Below are positions 53,496-62,560 of a stretch of DNA of 64,000 bases, in pieces (within the stretch, counting starts at the first letter, position 1; each line of letters starts with the position of its first letter). The notes under the pieces were generated by a model. The model did no database searches. It was given only the letters and a program-made list of their open reading frames with translations, and was not told the DNA's origin. The position numbers and the translations under genes are program-made. The DNA is taken from NCBI GenBank assembly GCA_002840125.1, contig PGZF01000005.1, positions 682,001-746,000 of the forward strand, read 5' to 3'. The DNA comes from Gammaproteobacteria bacterium HGW-Gammaproteobacteria-15 (GTDB lineage Bacteria; Pseudomonadota; Gammaproteobacteria; Enterobacterales; Alteromonadaceae).

Positions 53496-54113
53496 TTAGT
53501 TTGGATCTAGTATCACCAAATGCCGCTGTGCTTGCAACTGCGGTACCACAAGAGGCTGAACGGAAGTTACTTTAACAAAATCAGGCAAAGCTGCAATTTC
53601 TTCTTGTACTGCAGCACCTTTCATGGCGAAAAAGCAGCCGTTTGTCGCAGGTAAATGCCGACACCAGCTGAGCATATCATTGATTGAGGCAAAAGCGCGG
53701 CTTATTACACCATCGTAGCCCTGTTCAGGCTGATGATCTTCTACCCGGCTTTGCAGTGGTTGAATATTAGCCAGCTTCAGTTGCAATTTAACCTGATTTA
53801 AAAAACGGATACGTTTGCCCAGGCTATCGAGCAGCGTAAAATGTTTATCGGGGTAATAAATGGCCAGCAACACGCCGGGTAAACCGGGGCCGGTACCCAC
53901 GTCAATAAAACGCTGTCCGGTTAAAAACGGTGCTACCACTAAACTGTCCATGACATGCTTGATCAGCATTTCTTCAGGGTTACGCACAGATGTCAGGTTA
54001 TAGGCGCTGTTCCACTTATCCAGCAATTGCACATAAGCAATACATTGTTGTAGTTGCTGTTCAGACAGCGTCAGGCTGGTTTGTGCCACCAGTGCTTTAA
54101 GTTTGTCTAACAT
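53496..54113 (-). CDS. rsmG: 16S rRNA (guanine-N7) methyltransferase RsmG
   Basis: A 205-residue SAM-dependent enzyme (GidB) that methylates G527 of 16S rRNA. The SAM site is [18 protein letters not shown] (about residue 68) and the conserved [13 protein letters not shown] and [12 protein letters not shown] are present. Its loss gives low-level streptomycin resistance in other bacteria. It follows mnmG by 18 bases. The stop overlaps the outer arm of the adjacent hairpin repeat. Confidence 0.97.
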   Translation of the reverse strand: MLDKLKALVAQTSLTLSEQQLQQCIAYVQLLDKWNSAYNLTSVRNPEEMLIKHVMDSLVVAPFLTGQRFIDVGTGPGLPGVLLAIYYPDKHFTLLDSLGKRIRFLNQVKLQLKLANIQPLQSRVEDHQPEQGYDGVISRAFASINDMLSWCRHLPATNGCFFAMKGAAVQEEIAALPDFVKVTSVQPLVVPQLQAQRHLVILDPN

Positions 54114-54131
54114 CTTGATCCTTAAACTGGC

Positions 54132-56021
54132 TTAGGCTGATTTTCGCAGTAACCCTTGTTTCTTCAGATAAACCAGCAGCAACGAAATAGCCGCCGGAGT
54201 AATACCGGAAATACGTGACGCCTGACCAACAGTTTGTGGCTGCGTCTGGTTTAGTTTAACGATAACTTCGTTAGATAAACCTTTTACTTGTTTATAATCA
54301 AACTGTTGTGGCAGCAAGGTTTGTTCATTGCGTTGCTGTTTGGCAATTTCATCCTGCTGGCGGTGAATATAGCCTTCGTACTTGATCTGAATTTCAACCT
54401 GTTCGGCAGCAACAGGATCAGCCAGGCCTGGGCCAAGATCTGCTATTTGCATCAGATCTGTGTAATTAATTTCTGGCCGGCGTACTAACTCTTCCAGGCT
54501 GGCCTCTTTGCTCAGCGGCGTTTTAACCAGGGCGTTAACTTCGGTCAGTGCTGCATGTTGTGGGTGGATCCAGCTTTGTTTTAAGCGTTGGCGTTCCAGC
54601 GCAATCTGTTCCATTTTCTGGTTAAACGCAGCCCAGCGCACGTCGTCGACCAAACCCAGCTCGCGACCTTTTTCGGTTAAACGCGAATCGGCATTGTCTT
54701 CACGCAACATTAAGCGGTATTCAGCACGGCTGGTAAACATCCGGTACGGCTCTTTGGTACCCATAGTGGTTAAATCGTCTACCAGTACACCCAAGTAAGC
54801 CTGATCCCGACTCGGTGACCAGCTGTCTTTACCCTGGCTAAACAGAGCCGCGTTTAGCCCTGCCAATAAGCCCTGGGCACCGGCTTCTTCATAGCCCGTG
54901 GTGCCGTTAATCTGGCCGGCAAAAAATAAGCCTTTAATAAATTTGGTTTCCAGGCTGTTTTTCAGATCGCGTGGGTCAAAAAAATCATACTCGATGGCGT
55001 AGCCAGGCCTGGTGATATGGGCATTTTCCATGCCTTTAATCGAGCGTACTATGCTCAGCTGTACATCAAACGGCAGGCTGGTGGAGATACCATTCGGGTA
55101 CACTTCATGGGTGGTCAAGCCTTCCGGTTCGATAAAGATCTGATGCTTGTCTTTATCGGCAAAGCGGGTAATTTTATCTTCAATAGAAGGGCAATAGCGC
55201 GGGCCTATACCTTCAATGACGCCGGTATACATCGGTGATCTGTCCAGATTATTGCGGATCACATCGTGGGTGTTTTCATTGGTATAGGTAATGTAACAGG
55301 CAATTTGTTGTGGATGATCAGCTTGTTTACCCATAAACGAAAATACCGGAGTAGGGTTATCACCGGGTTGAACCTGCATCAGCGAAAAATCAATAGTACG
55401 GGCATCAATACGTGGTGGTGTACCGGTTTTTAAACGATCTACCCGAAATGGCAACTCACGTAAACGTTTTGCCAGGGCAATTGATGGCGGATCTCCGGCT
55501 CTGCCGCCTGAATGGCTTTGTAAACCAATATGAATTTGGCCACCTAAAAAGGTGCCAACAGTAAGTACGACAGACTTAGCATGAAATTTTAAACCCATTT
55601 GGGTTACTACACCGCTGACCTGATCGTTTTCAACTATCAGATCATCACAAGCCTGCTGGAAAATACTTAAATTCGGCTGGTTTTCCAGCATGGTACGAAT
55701 AGCAGCACGGTATAACTGGCGATCTGCCTGAGCTCTGGTAGCTCTTACTGCCGGCCCTTTAGAGCTGTTTAAGGTGCGAAACTGAATACCGCCTTTGTCA
55801 GCGGCTATTGCCATAGCACCGCCGAGCGCATCAATTTCTTTAACCAGATGGCCTTTGCCTATGCCGCCAATCGCCGGATTGCAGGACATTTGTCCCAGCG
55901 TTTCAACGTTGTGGGTTAGCAATAATGTTTTACGGCCCATGCGTGCAGCTGCCAGAGCGGCTTCGGTGCCTGCATGGCCACCGCCTACAACGATAACGTC
56001 GAATGTCTCTTGGTACAGCAT
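54132..56021 (-). CDS. mnmG: tRNA uridine-5-carboxymethylaminomethyl modification enzyme MnmG
   Basis: A 629-residue FAD protein (GidA), identical in length to E. coli's. FAD binding is shown by [21 protein letters not shown] near the N-terminus, and the catalytic segments [20 protein letters not shown] and [25 protein letters not shown] motif are clear. With MnmE it modifies the wobble uridine of several tRNAs. It starts next to oriC and is transcribed away from it. Confidence 0.98.
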   Translation of the reverse strand: MLYQETFDVIVVGGGHAGTEAALAAARMGRKTLLLTHNVETLGQMSCNPAIGGIGKGHLVKEIDALGGAMAIAADKGGIQFRTLNSSKGPAVRATRAQADRQLYRAAIRTMLENQPNLSIFQQACDDLIVENDQVSGVVTQMGLKFHAKSVVLTVGTFLGGQIHIGLQSHSGGRAGDPPSIALAKRLRELPFRVDRLKTGTPPRIDARTIDFSLMQVQPGDNPTPVFSFMGKQADHPQQIACYITYTNENTHDVIRNNLDRSPMYTGVIEGIGPRYCPSIEDKITRFADKDKHQIFIEPEGLTTHEVYPNGISTSLPFDVQLSIVRSIKGMENAHITRPGYAIEYDFFDPRDLKNSLETKFIKGLFFAGQINGTTGYEEAGAQGLLAGLNAALFSQGKDSWSPSRDQAYLGVLVDDLTTMGTKEPYRMFTSRAEYRLMLREDNADSRLTEKGRELGLVDDVRWAAFNQKMEQIALERQRLKQSWIHPQHAALTEVNALVKTPLSKEASLEELVRRPEINYTDLMQIADLGPGLADPVAAEQVEIQIKYEGYIHRQQDEIAKQQRNEQTLLPQQFDYKQVKGLSNEVIVKLNQTQPQTVGQASRISGITPAAISLLLVYLKKQGLLRKSA

Positions 56022-56104
56022 AGTTGCCTCAGTATCTGGTTAATCTGTCAAAGTGTTTAAGGGGCGCTATTGTAGCGCGATCCGGGGTTAAGTGGAATGC
56101 TGCA

Positions 56105-56425
56105 CCGGGCTTAGGATCTTCTAAATTAAATAAGATCTTTTTAGAGATCTTTTTATTATTTTTACTACTAAGGAGCCTATTTTCAGTGCATAAGCGGATC
56201 TTTATATGAATGATCAGACGCTTACTAAGGATCAGATCCTGTGATCAAGCTAGGATCTGTTGCGGTTGAACCGGTGATCAAAATGCCACTTTATCCACAT
56301 ATCAGAAAAATATTTTTTTTATATTTAGGATAAATACAGCTTAGTAACCGGTTTTACCTATACTTATGCACAGATAGATTTATTAAATTGTAATTTTGTT
56401 GATAACTTGGGTGTAACTGGATCCT
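56105..56425. other. Chromosomal replication origin oriC
   Basis: This 580-base gap between mnmG and mioC contains twelve GATC sites between 56079 and 56422, an AT-rich unwinding region with 13-mer-like GATCTTTTTATTATT at 56132-56160, and DnaA boxes: a perfect TTATCCACA (56291-56299), TTATGCACA (56364-56372), inverted TTATCAACA (56397-56405) and a weaker inverted TTATGCACT (56185-56193). Order and sequence type resemble the E. coli origin. GATC density implies Dam/SeqA control. Right of the origin (56430-56575) I see no gene. Confidence 0.92.
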
Positions 56426-56578
56426 AACGCAGAAAACGCTTTTATCATGGCTTTATCATGCTGATATCAAGACGGTTAGCCAAATTGCCGGTAAGGTAAG
56501 GACAAGTTGGTTTTATTGCTGAGGCCAACCTGGGAGAGACTAACGTTATCCTGTTCTTCCTGAGATATACTTGTGTTT

Positions 56579-56604
56579 GCGGGTGCTTGCCACCCGCTTT
56601 TTTT
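56579..56604 (+). terminator. Rightward terminator at the 3' end of mioC
   Basis: GCGGGTG (56579-56585) and CACCCGC (56591-56597) form a strong stem followed by seven T residues on the plus strand. It therefore stops transcription moving right, out of the oriC side, while mioC itself is read leftward and has no U tract after it. Its partner transcript is unknown. Confidence 0.65.
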
Positions 56605-57040
56605 ATTTCAGCAGTTCAATAAAGTCAGGTAGCCAGCTTAGGGCATGATTTTCTGGCAATTCGGCATCCTGGGCATCAATTTGCAGTGACGGTAACAGGC
56701 GTTTTGCCTGCCGCATATCTAATAAACCTGCTATTTTTTCACCAGCCAGACAAAAAGTATCGTAGGCAGAGTCACCTAAAGTGATCACGGCATAAGAAAG
56801 TGTGGTAAGATCACGCCGATCTTGTGCTAATTGATCCGCAAAGGGTTGAATATTATCAGGCAGATCTCCTGCGCCATAGGTGGATGTGATCACTAACCAA
56901 ACCCCGGAAGGGTTAAGGTGATCCAGTTCGGGTTTCAGATGAAGTGTTGCTTCATAGCCCGCTTGTACCAGTGTTTCAGCAACTTGTTCTGCCACATATT
57001 CCGCTGCGCCCATTTGGCTGCCAACGAGGATGTCTATCAT
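56603..57040 (-). CDS. mioC: Flavodoxin-like protein MioC
   Basis: A 145-residue FMN-binding protein. The phosphate-binding loop is GSQMGAAEYVAE (residues 8-19), with TSTYGAGDLPDN and LGDSAYDTFCLAG as the isoalloxazine-contacting loops. MioC was linked to biotin synthase electron transfer and its transcription enters oriC in E. coli. Orientation (leftward into oriC) and position are the same here. A rightward terminator overlaps its stop codon. Confidence 0.95.
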   Translation of the reverse strand: MIDILVGSQMGAAEYVAEQVAETLVQAGYEATLHLKPELDHLNPSGVWLVITSTYGAGDLPDNIQPFADQLAQDRRDLTTLSYAVITLGDSAYDTFCLAGEKIAGLLDMRQAKRLLPSLQIDAQDAELPENHALSWLPDFIELLK

Positions 57041-57202
57041 GATATGCCTCTTGTCATAAGAATGTTTGGCTATACTACTGGAATAAAATCAGTTAAAGCT
57101 ATGCTTTGGTCTGATTTACGTGCTTTTACTGCTCTGCAGGCTAAGTAAAAGCAACAATAGCACTACCACTACGCCTGCGTGTTATTGAGGTTTAAACAAC
57201 GT

Positions 57203-59002
57203 ATGTCTGACACTGTGTCATTTTCCCAGCTGATGCTGCCTGAAGCTATTGTTCGTGCTGTTACTGAACTTGGCTATGAAACGCCGTCGCCTATCCAGGC
57301 TGCTGCTATTCCCAAATTATTAGCTGGCGAGGATGTATTAGGCCAGGCGCAAACCGGTACCGGTAAAACCGGTGCTTTCGCGCTGCCTTTATTAGCACGG
57401 CTTGACCCTGCGCAAAACGATCCACAAATTCTGGTACTGGCGCCAACGCGTGAGCTGGCGATCCAGGTTGCAGAAGCCTTCCAGGCTTATGCCCGCTATA
57501 TGCCGGCATTTCATGTTCTGCCGTTATACGGTGGCCAGAGCTACACCAACCAGCTGAAATCGCTGAAGCGTGGCTCGCAGGTTATTGTGGGTACACCCGG
57601 CCGTATTCTGGATCACTTAGACCGTGGCACTTTAAAGCTGGATAAGCTGCGCGCTATCGTGCTGGATGAAGCCGATGAAATGCTGCGTATGGGTTTTATC
57701 GATGATGTGCAAACCATTATGGATGCCACACCGCCAGGCCGTCAGGTTGCGATGTTCTCGGCAACCATGCCTGCACCGATCCGCGCTATTGCACAAAAGC
57801 ATTTAAAAAATGCTGAAGAAATTAAAATTGCTTCTAAAACCAGTACCGTTGAACGTATTACCCAACGTTATGTGATGTTAGATGGTAACCAGAAACTGGA
57901 TGCGTTAACCCGTTTACTGGAAGGCGAAGAGTACGATGCTACTATCGTGTTTGTCCGCACCAAAAGTGCTACTGAAGAAATTGCCGAAAAACTGGGCGCC
58001 CGCGGTTATGCTGTGGCCTGCTTAAACGGTGATATGAACCAGGCGCACCGCGAGCTGACTATCCGCAAAATGAAGGCTAACCAGCTGGATATTATTGTCG
58101 CAACCGACGTAGCCGCCCGTGGTCTGGACGTAGAGCGTATCAGTCTGGTCGTAAACTATGACATTCCGTACGACAGCGAAGCCTACGTGCACCGTATTGG
58201 CCGTACCGGCCGTGCCGGCCGTGAAGGTAAAGCGATTTTGTTCGTTTCGCCACGCGAGCGCCGTTTACTGCGTACTATTGAGCATGCTACCAAGCAGCCC
58301 ATTGAGCAGATGTCACTGCCTACCGGCCGTGTGATTGAACAGCGTCGTATCGAATCGTTCCGTGAGCAGTTAGCACAAACGATAGAAACGCAGGATTTAA
58401 GCTTCTTCCAAACCTTAATTAATGATTGGCGCGAGAAGATTGAAACCACTGAAAATGATCTGGCGGCTGCATTGTTGTATTTAGCGCAGAAAGACCAGCC
58501 GTTAAATGTGGCCAGCCAGTTCCCGGAAATCCGTGAGCCGCATGCCCGTGGTGGTGACCGTGACGAGCGTCCACGCCGTGAGCGTAGCGATCGGCCTGAG
58601 CGTTCAGATCGCCCAGACCGTGGTGGCGAGCGTCCGGATCGTGGCCCACGTGTTAAGCGTGAAATGAAAGGCGATTACCAGACTTACCGTATTGAGGTAG
58701 GTAAAGAGCATGGTGTGCGTGCCGGTGATATCGTTGGTGCTATTGCCAACGAAGCCAATATCGACAGCCAGTTTATCGGTAATATTAAGCTGTTTGATCA
58801 TTTCAGCACGGTAGAGTTGCCGGCAACGATCCCGAATGAAATTTTCCAGCACCTGAAAAAAGTCTATGTGCGTAAGCAAAAGCTGAATATCACGGTAGAC
58901 AGCGGTGCTACAGCTGCGCCAGCAGGTGAGCGTCGTCCGTCTAACGGCCCTGGCCCACGCCCTGGTGCTGCACCACGTGCACCGCGTAAACCACGCGATT
59001 AA
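57203..59002 (+). CDS. deaD: ATP-dependent RNA helicase DeaD (CsdA)
   Basis: About 599 residues with an N-terminal DEAD core (AQTGTGKTGAFALP, VLDEADEMLRMGF, SATMPAPI), a C-terminal helicase domain (TDVAARGLDVERISLVVNYD, HRIGRTGRAGREG), an Arg/Asp-rich linker with repeated RPERSDRPD-type units, a DbpA-like RNA-binding domain (EHGVRAGDIVGAIANEANID) and a short basic tail. CsdA unwinds RNA in ribosome assembly and cold adaptation. The ATG at 57203 gives the usual start MSDTVSFSQLMLP; an in-frame ATG eight codons upstream is less likely. The 160 bases upstream have no gene and include a TATACT -10-like box near 57072. Confidence 0.97.
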   Translation: MSDTVSFSQLMLPEAIVRAVTELGYETPSPIQAAAIPKLLAGEDVLGQAQTGTGKTGAFALPLLARLDPAQNDPQILVLAPTRELAIQVAEAFQAYARYMPAFHVLPLYGGQSYTNQLKSLKRGSQVIVGTPGRILDHLDRGTLKLDKLRAIVLDEADEMLRMGFIDDVQTIMDATPPGRQVAMFSATMPAPIRAIAQKHLKNAEEIKIASKTSTVERITQRYVMLDGNQKLDALTRLLEGEEYDATIVFVRTKSATEEIAEKLGARGYAVACLNGDMNQAHRELTIRKMKANQLDIIVATDVAARGLDVERISLVVNYDIPYDSEAYVHRIGRTGRAGREGKAILFVSPRERRLLRTIEHATKQPIEQMSLPTGRVIEQRRIESFREQLAQTIETQDLSFFQTLINDWREKIETTENDLAAALLYLAQKDQPLNVASQFPEIREPHARGGDRDERPRRERSDRPERSDRPDRGGERPDRGPRVKREMKGDYQTYRIEVGKEHGVRAGDIVGAIANEANIDSQFIGNIKLFDHFSTVELPATIPNEIFQHLKKVYVRKQKLNITVDSGATAAPAGERRPSNGPGPRPGAAPRAPRKPRD

Positions 59003-59018
59003 GTGTTAGCGTAATATC

Positions 59019-59046
59019 AAACCCTGCCACGGCAGGGTTTTTTTAT
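59019..59046 (+). terminator. Terminator of deaD
   Basis: AAACCCTGCC (59019-59028) pairs with GGCAGGGTTT (59031-59040) around a two-base loop, followed by further T residues. It is 17 bases after the stop codon. Confidence 0.85.
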
Positions 59047-59100
59047 GGCTGTAGCTTTAAACTGCGAAAAGCCCGCCCCATCTAGTTCTAACGAAACGAA

Positions 59101-59197
59101 AGGCTTAGAACCCCGATTTGGGCGACACAGAGTGTCTGAGTGTTTGCGCCGGCAAACGCGAGTTGCTGTGGCGAGCCAAAGTGGGAGTTGTAAGCCT
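59101..59197 (+). repeat. Dispersed repeat, copy 2
   Basis: The ends are a 7-bp inverted repeat (AGGCTTA at 59101-59107, TAAGCCT at 59191-59197). The core 16-mer CACAGAGTGTCTGAGT (59126-59141) is identical to the complement of 42973-42988. It is placed between the deaD terminator and trxC, so it forms part of the trxC upstream region. Confidence 0.6.
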
Positions 59198-59227
59198 GAA
59201 GTGCAGAATAATCCGCGGAGTATCGAC

Positions 59228-59650
59228 ATGATAGTTGCCTGCCCGTATTGTAACGGTTTAAACCGCTTGCCGGCTGATAAGCCGGCGCTTGAAGCGCGTT
59301 GTGGTAAATGTAAGCAGACATTGTTTGCCGGCCAACCCTTAGAACTAACGGCAGCTAATTTTACTGCCCATGCCCACAAAAGTGAGCTGCCATTGGTGGT
59401 AGATTTCTGGGCCAGCTGGTGTGGCCCCTGTCAGAGTTTTGCACCGATATTCAGCCAGGCAGCCCGGGAGCTGGAGCCGCATTTTCGCTTTGGCAAAATC
59501 AATACAGAGCAACAACAACAGTTGGCGGCGCAGTTTAATATTCGCTCTATCCCTACCTTAATGCTGTTTAAACAGGGTAAGGTTGTCGCACAACAAGCCG
59601 GCGCTTTACCCAAACAAGCCTTTTATCAATGGCTATCAAGCAATAAGTGA
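59228..59650 (+). CDS. trxC: Thioredoxin 2 TrxC
   Basis: A 140-residue thioredoxin with an N-terminal zinc ribbon (CPYCNGLNRLP, then RCGKCKQTLF; two CxxC pairs) and a thioredoxin domain with active site VDFWASWCGPCQSFAP, the Trp-Cys-Gly-Pro-Cys motif near residue 66. It reduces cytoplasmic disulfides and responds to oxidative stress (OxyR in E. coli). The start is ATG 59228 after GGAG; an open frame reaching back to 59045 through the dispersed repeat is not coding. Zinc ligands are all present. Confidence 0.96.
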   Translation: MIVACPYCNGLNRLPADKPALEARCGKCKQTLFAGQPLELTAANFTAHAHKSELPLVVDFWASWCGPCQSFAPIFSQAARELEPHFRFGKINTEQQQQLAAQFNIRSIPTLMLFKQGKVVAQQAGALPKQAFYQWLSSNK

Positions 59651-59675
59651 GTAATTACTTACATATGGAGGCACT

Positions 59676-60167
59676 ATGACAACTAAGGTTTTTACGCTAA
59701 GCAGTCCGGATATTAAAGAAGGCCATTTTATGGCCAAAGATCACGAGTTTGATGGCTTTGGCTGTGATGGCAAAAATATATCGCCTGAGCTTAACTGGGC
59801 TAACGCCCCGGCGGGGACAAAAAGCTTTGCTGTTACCGTATTTGATCCGGATGCGCCCACCTGTTCAGGTTTTTGGCACTGGCTGGTAACCGATATTCCG
59901 CTTGACGCTAGAGGTTTAGCCCGTGGCGCCGGCAAAGGCAGCCTGCCACCCGGTTGTCGCAGTTTTACTAATGACTATGGCAGTAAAGGCTTTGGTGGCG
60001 TCTGCCCGCCAGAAGGCCATGGTATGCATCGTTATCAGTTTACCGTATGGGCATTGCCCGAAGAGACGCTGCCGGCAGATGATGGCGCCAGCGCCGCTGT
60101 AGTGGGCTTTATGCTTAATGCCATGGCGCTGGGTAAAGCCACGTTAACAGCTACTTATGCCCGTTAA
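59676..60167 (+). CDS. YbhB/YbcL-family PEBP (Raf kinase inhibitor-like) protein
   Basis: A 163-residue phosphatidylethanolamine-binding-protein homologue. Conserved motifs are FGCDGKNISPELNWANAP, VTVFDPDAPTCSGFWHWLV (the DPDxP ligand pocket) and PPEGHGMHRYQFTVWAL. No signal peptide is present, so it is cytoplasmic, like YbhB. The physiological ligand in bacteria is unknown. The ribosome binding site is GGAGG seven bases before the ATG. It follows trxC by 25 bases and may be co-transcribed. Confidence 0.92.
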   Translation: MTTKVFTLSSPDIKEGHFMAKDHEFDGFGCDGKNISPELNWANAPAGTKSFAVTVFDPDAPTCSGFWHWLVTDIPLDARGLARGAGKGSLPPGCRSFTNDYGSKGFGGVCPPEGHGMHRYQFTVWALPEETLPADDGASAAVVGFMLNAMALGKATLTATYAR

Positions 60168-60191
60168 TCGTTAAAAAAGGGACATCAGACT

Positions 60192-60217
60192 AAGGCCGCA
60201 TACCACGGCCTTTTTAC
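60192..60217 (+). terminator. Terminator after the PEBP gene
   Basis: AAGGCCG (60192-60198) pairs with CGGCCTT (60206-60212) around a seven-base loop, and T residues continue (TTTTTACTT). It closes the trxC-PEBP unit before the MFS gene. Confidence 0.75.
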
Positions 60218-60278
60218 TTGCGCTAAGCTGATGTTTTCGCTTTGCGGAGTTATTACTCTGACAACCACAGCTAACATT

Positions 60279-61463
60279 ATGCCGCAACGTTTCTATGTAT
60301 TGCTGGCCGGGTTTTTCAGCCAGTTACTTTGCCTGGGTGTCGCCCGTTTTGCCTATACGCCGCTATTGCCGCTGATGCAGCAGCAAAATGTGCTGGATGA
60401 CGCCAGTGGCGGTTATCTGGCAGCCGTTAATTACCTGGGCTATATGGCCGGTGCTTTGCTGGCGGCCAGCCTGAGTAATCTTAAACTAAAAGATACCCTG
60501 TACCGGCTGGGCTTGATCTTAGCTGTGTTAAGCACCCTTGGTATGGCGTTAACCGATAATGTCTGGCTGTGGTCTTTCTGGCGCTTTGTCGCAGGCTTAA
60601 GCAGCGCCTGCTCTATGTTAATTGCCTCAGGCCTGATTATGCACTGGCTGTTAAGCCACAAACAGCGGGCAGAGCTGGGTATCCACTTTGCCGGCTTGGG
60701 CTTTGGTATTGCACTTGCTGCGGTGTTGGTAGAGCTGATGCTAAGCCTGCAGCTGGACTGGCGCGCCCAGTGGCAGTACTTAGCCTTGTTCGGCGTGGTG
60801 TTGGCCATTCCGGCCTGGCGCTGGTTGCCAAAACCGCTGCAAACAACACTAACCCGGCAGACCGGCGTTGCCGACACGCCACCGGCAAAACGTTTTATCC
60901 GGCTAATGCTGGCCAGTTATTTTTGCGCCGGTTACGGCTACGTGATTAGCGCTACCTTTATCGTTACCATTGTCGAGCGTATGCCGGGTTTAACCGGTAG
61001 CGGTAATCTGAGTTTTATCATTTTAGGCTTAGCTGCGGCACCGGCGGTATTGTTGTGGGATTTAATCGCGCGTAAAACCGGCTACCTAAAAGCCATTATG
61101 CTGGCGTTGCTGGCGCAAAGCGTGGCAATTTTATTGCCGCTATGGTTTAGCTCGTTAATTGCGGTGCTGTTAAGCGCGGCTTTATTTGGCGCGACCTTTG
61201 TCGGTGTGGTCAGTTTGGTATTAACCATGGCAGGGCGTTTGTACCCAAGTAAACCGGCGAAATTAATGGGCAAAATGACACTGGCGTACGGCAGTGCTCA
61301 GGTCATAGCACCGGCCCTTACCGGTTATCTGGCCGAAGCCACCGGCCAATATGATATTGGCTTGTATTTGGCCGCGGGTTTTGTTGCTTTGGGGGCACTA
61401 CTGATAGCAGTGTTAATCGTAACGGACAATACCGCGCAGCAGTTGGATGCGGTAAAAGCCTGA
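60279..61463 (+). CDS. YbfB/YjiJ-family MFS transporter
   Basis: A 394-residue permease with twelve predicted helices. The first helix FYVLLAGFFSQLLCLGVARFAYTPLLPLM is the hallmark of the YbfB/YjiJ group (GxxxxxxxGxARFxYxxLLPxM), and the fourth-loop GGYLAAVNYLGYMAGALL is also conserved. Family substrates are unknown; some members are suspected drug or sugar exporters. I start at ATG 60279, which puts the first helix in the normal place; an ATG 16 codons earlier has no better ribosome binding site. No regulator is adjacent. Confidence 0.85.
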   Translation: MPQRFYVLLAGFFSQLLCLGVARFAYTPLLPLMQQQNVLDDASGGYLAAVNYLGYMAGALLAASLSNLKLKDTLYRLGLILAVLSTLGMALTDNVWLWSFWRFVAGLSSACSMLIASGLIMHWLLSHKQRAELGIHFAGLGFGIALAAVLVELMLSLQLDWRAQWQYLALFGVVLAIPAWRWLPKPLQTTLTRQTGVADTPPAKRFIRLMLASYFCAGYGYVISATFIVTIVERMPGLTGSGNLSFIILGLAAAPAVLLWDLIARKTGYLKAIMLALLAQSVAILLPLWFSSLIAVLLSAALFGATFVGVVSLVLTMAGRLYPSKPAKLMGKMTLAYGSAQVIAPALTGYLAEATGQYDIGLYLAAGFVALGALLIAVLIVTDNTAQQLDAVKA

Positions 61464-61532
61464 CGCTGAGAGTATAAAAAATCTGTATAAATGGCATTGT
61501 ATGCCTTCATTCATCTAAGGCTTGAGGAAAAG

Positions 61533-62441
61533 ATGCTGCAGATTGTGTTGGCATTAGTGCCTGTGTTTGCGTTACTGATGATTGGTTTCTTTGCCCGGCG
61601 CTATGGGTTTCCTGCAGAGGGTTTTTGGGCACCGGCAGAGCGCTTTACCTACTATTTGCTTTTTCCGGCGTTACTGATTAATAGTCTGAGTCAGGCAAGC
61701 CTCTCAGGAGGAGAGTCGTTACGTATTGTACTGGCTGTTCTGGTATTGCTGGTAGTAATCAGTGGTATTTGCTTATTGTTAAAAAAGCCATTGGGGGTTG
61801 GCTTTGCAGCCTACACGTCTTTTTATCAGGGCAGTATGCGCTTTAATACCTTTGTTGCACTTGCCACTACTTCGGCATTGTTATCATCAGCAGGTTTAGT
61901 GGTTGCGGCTATTATTGCTGCTGTGATGATTCCGGTTTTAAATATACTGTGTGTTCTGGTTTTTGCCAGCGAGAAAGGTTTGGTTTCAAATCTGGTGCCG
62001 ACTCTGAAGGCTTTAGCAACTAACCCACTTATTCTCGCCTGTATTGCCGGGGTGCTTTTGAATCAACTGGGCGGGTTGCCAGCGACGCTTTCTTCCACTA
62101 TGGAGCTATTAGGGCAAATGGCATTGCCGTTAGGGCTGCTGTCAGTTGGTGCTGCGCTTAACCTGAGAGCGTTGCGATCATCGGGGCGGGTGCTTTATAT
62201 CTCATCGGCCATCAAACTTTTGCTATTTCCCGTTATTGCCTGGGCGGTTGCTTACGGGTTTCAGTTATCCGAATTGGCATCTCAGGTGCTGATAATTTTT
62301 GCAGCAATGCCAACCGCAACCTCTGCCTATATTCTGGCCCGGCAGTTGGGGGGAGATGCGCCTTTGATGGCTGCGGTCATTACAGCGCAAACGATTTTTG
62401 CTATGTTAACTTTACCCTTAGTGCTGTCGTTTGTAGGCTAA
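61533..62441 (+). CDS. AEC-family transporter
   Basis: A 302-residue permease of the auxin efflux carrier family with about ten helices. The internal features match: a conserved GFFARRYGF start after helix 1, the discontinuous helix region with ANxCxx-like replaced by MPTATSAYILARQLGGD near the C-terminus, and NPLILACIAGVLLN in the middle. Bacterial AECs export or import small organic acids such as malate. The start is ATG 61533 with GAGG five bases upstream; an upstream ATG adds 14 residues outside the family. Confidence 0.88.
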   Translation: MLQIVLALVPVFALLMIGFFARRYGFPAEGFWAPAERFTYYLLFPALLINSLSQASLSGGESLRIVLAVLVLLVVISGICLLLKKPLGVGFAAYTSFYQGSMRFNTFVALATTSALLSSAGLVVAAIIAAVMIPVLNILCVLVFASEKGLVSNLVPTLKALATNPLILACIAGVLLNQLGGLPATLSSTMELLGQMALPLGLLSVGAALNLRALRSSGRVLYISSAIKLLLFPVIAWAVAYGFQLSELASQVLIIFAAMPTATSAYILARQLGGDAPLMAAVITAQTIFAMLTLPLVLSFVG

Positions 62442-62560
62442 GAGTATTTTAAGCCAGTTGTCGCTGTCGAAACAGCGTTGGGCATTGAGCCACGTATTGT
62501 TGAGCAGTGGTTCTGTGATATGGGTGTTTAATAGTTAGTTTAGGCGCTGGGCTGATTTTA

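Noticed and set aside
56464..56477. IHF site to the right of oriC
   Set aside because: TATCAA-GACG-GTTA is one base out of register with the WATCAANNNNTTR consensus.
59045..59227. N-terminal extension of trxC by 61 codons
   Set aside because: The extension translates the dispersed repeat and begins inside the deaD terminator tail; the true N-terminus with zinc-ribbon cysteines starts at 59228 behind a GGAG site.
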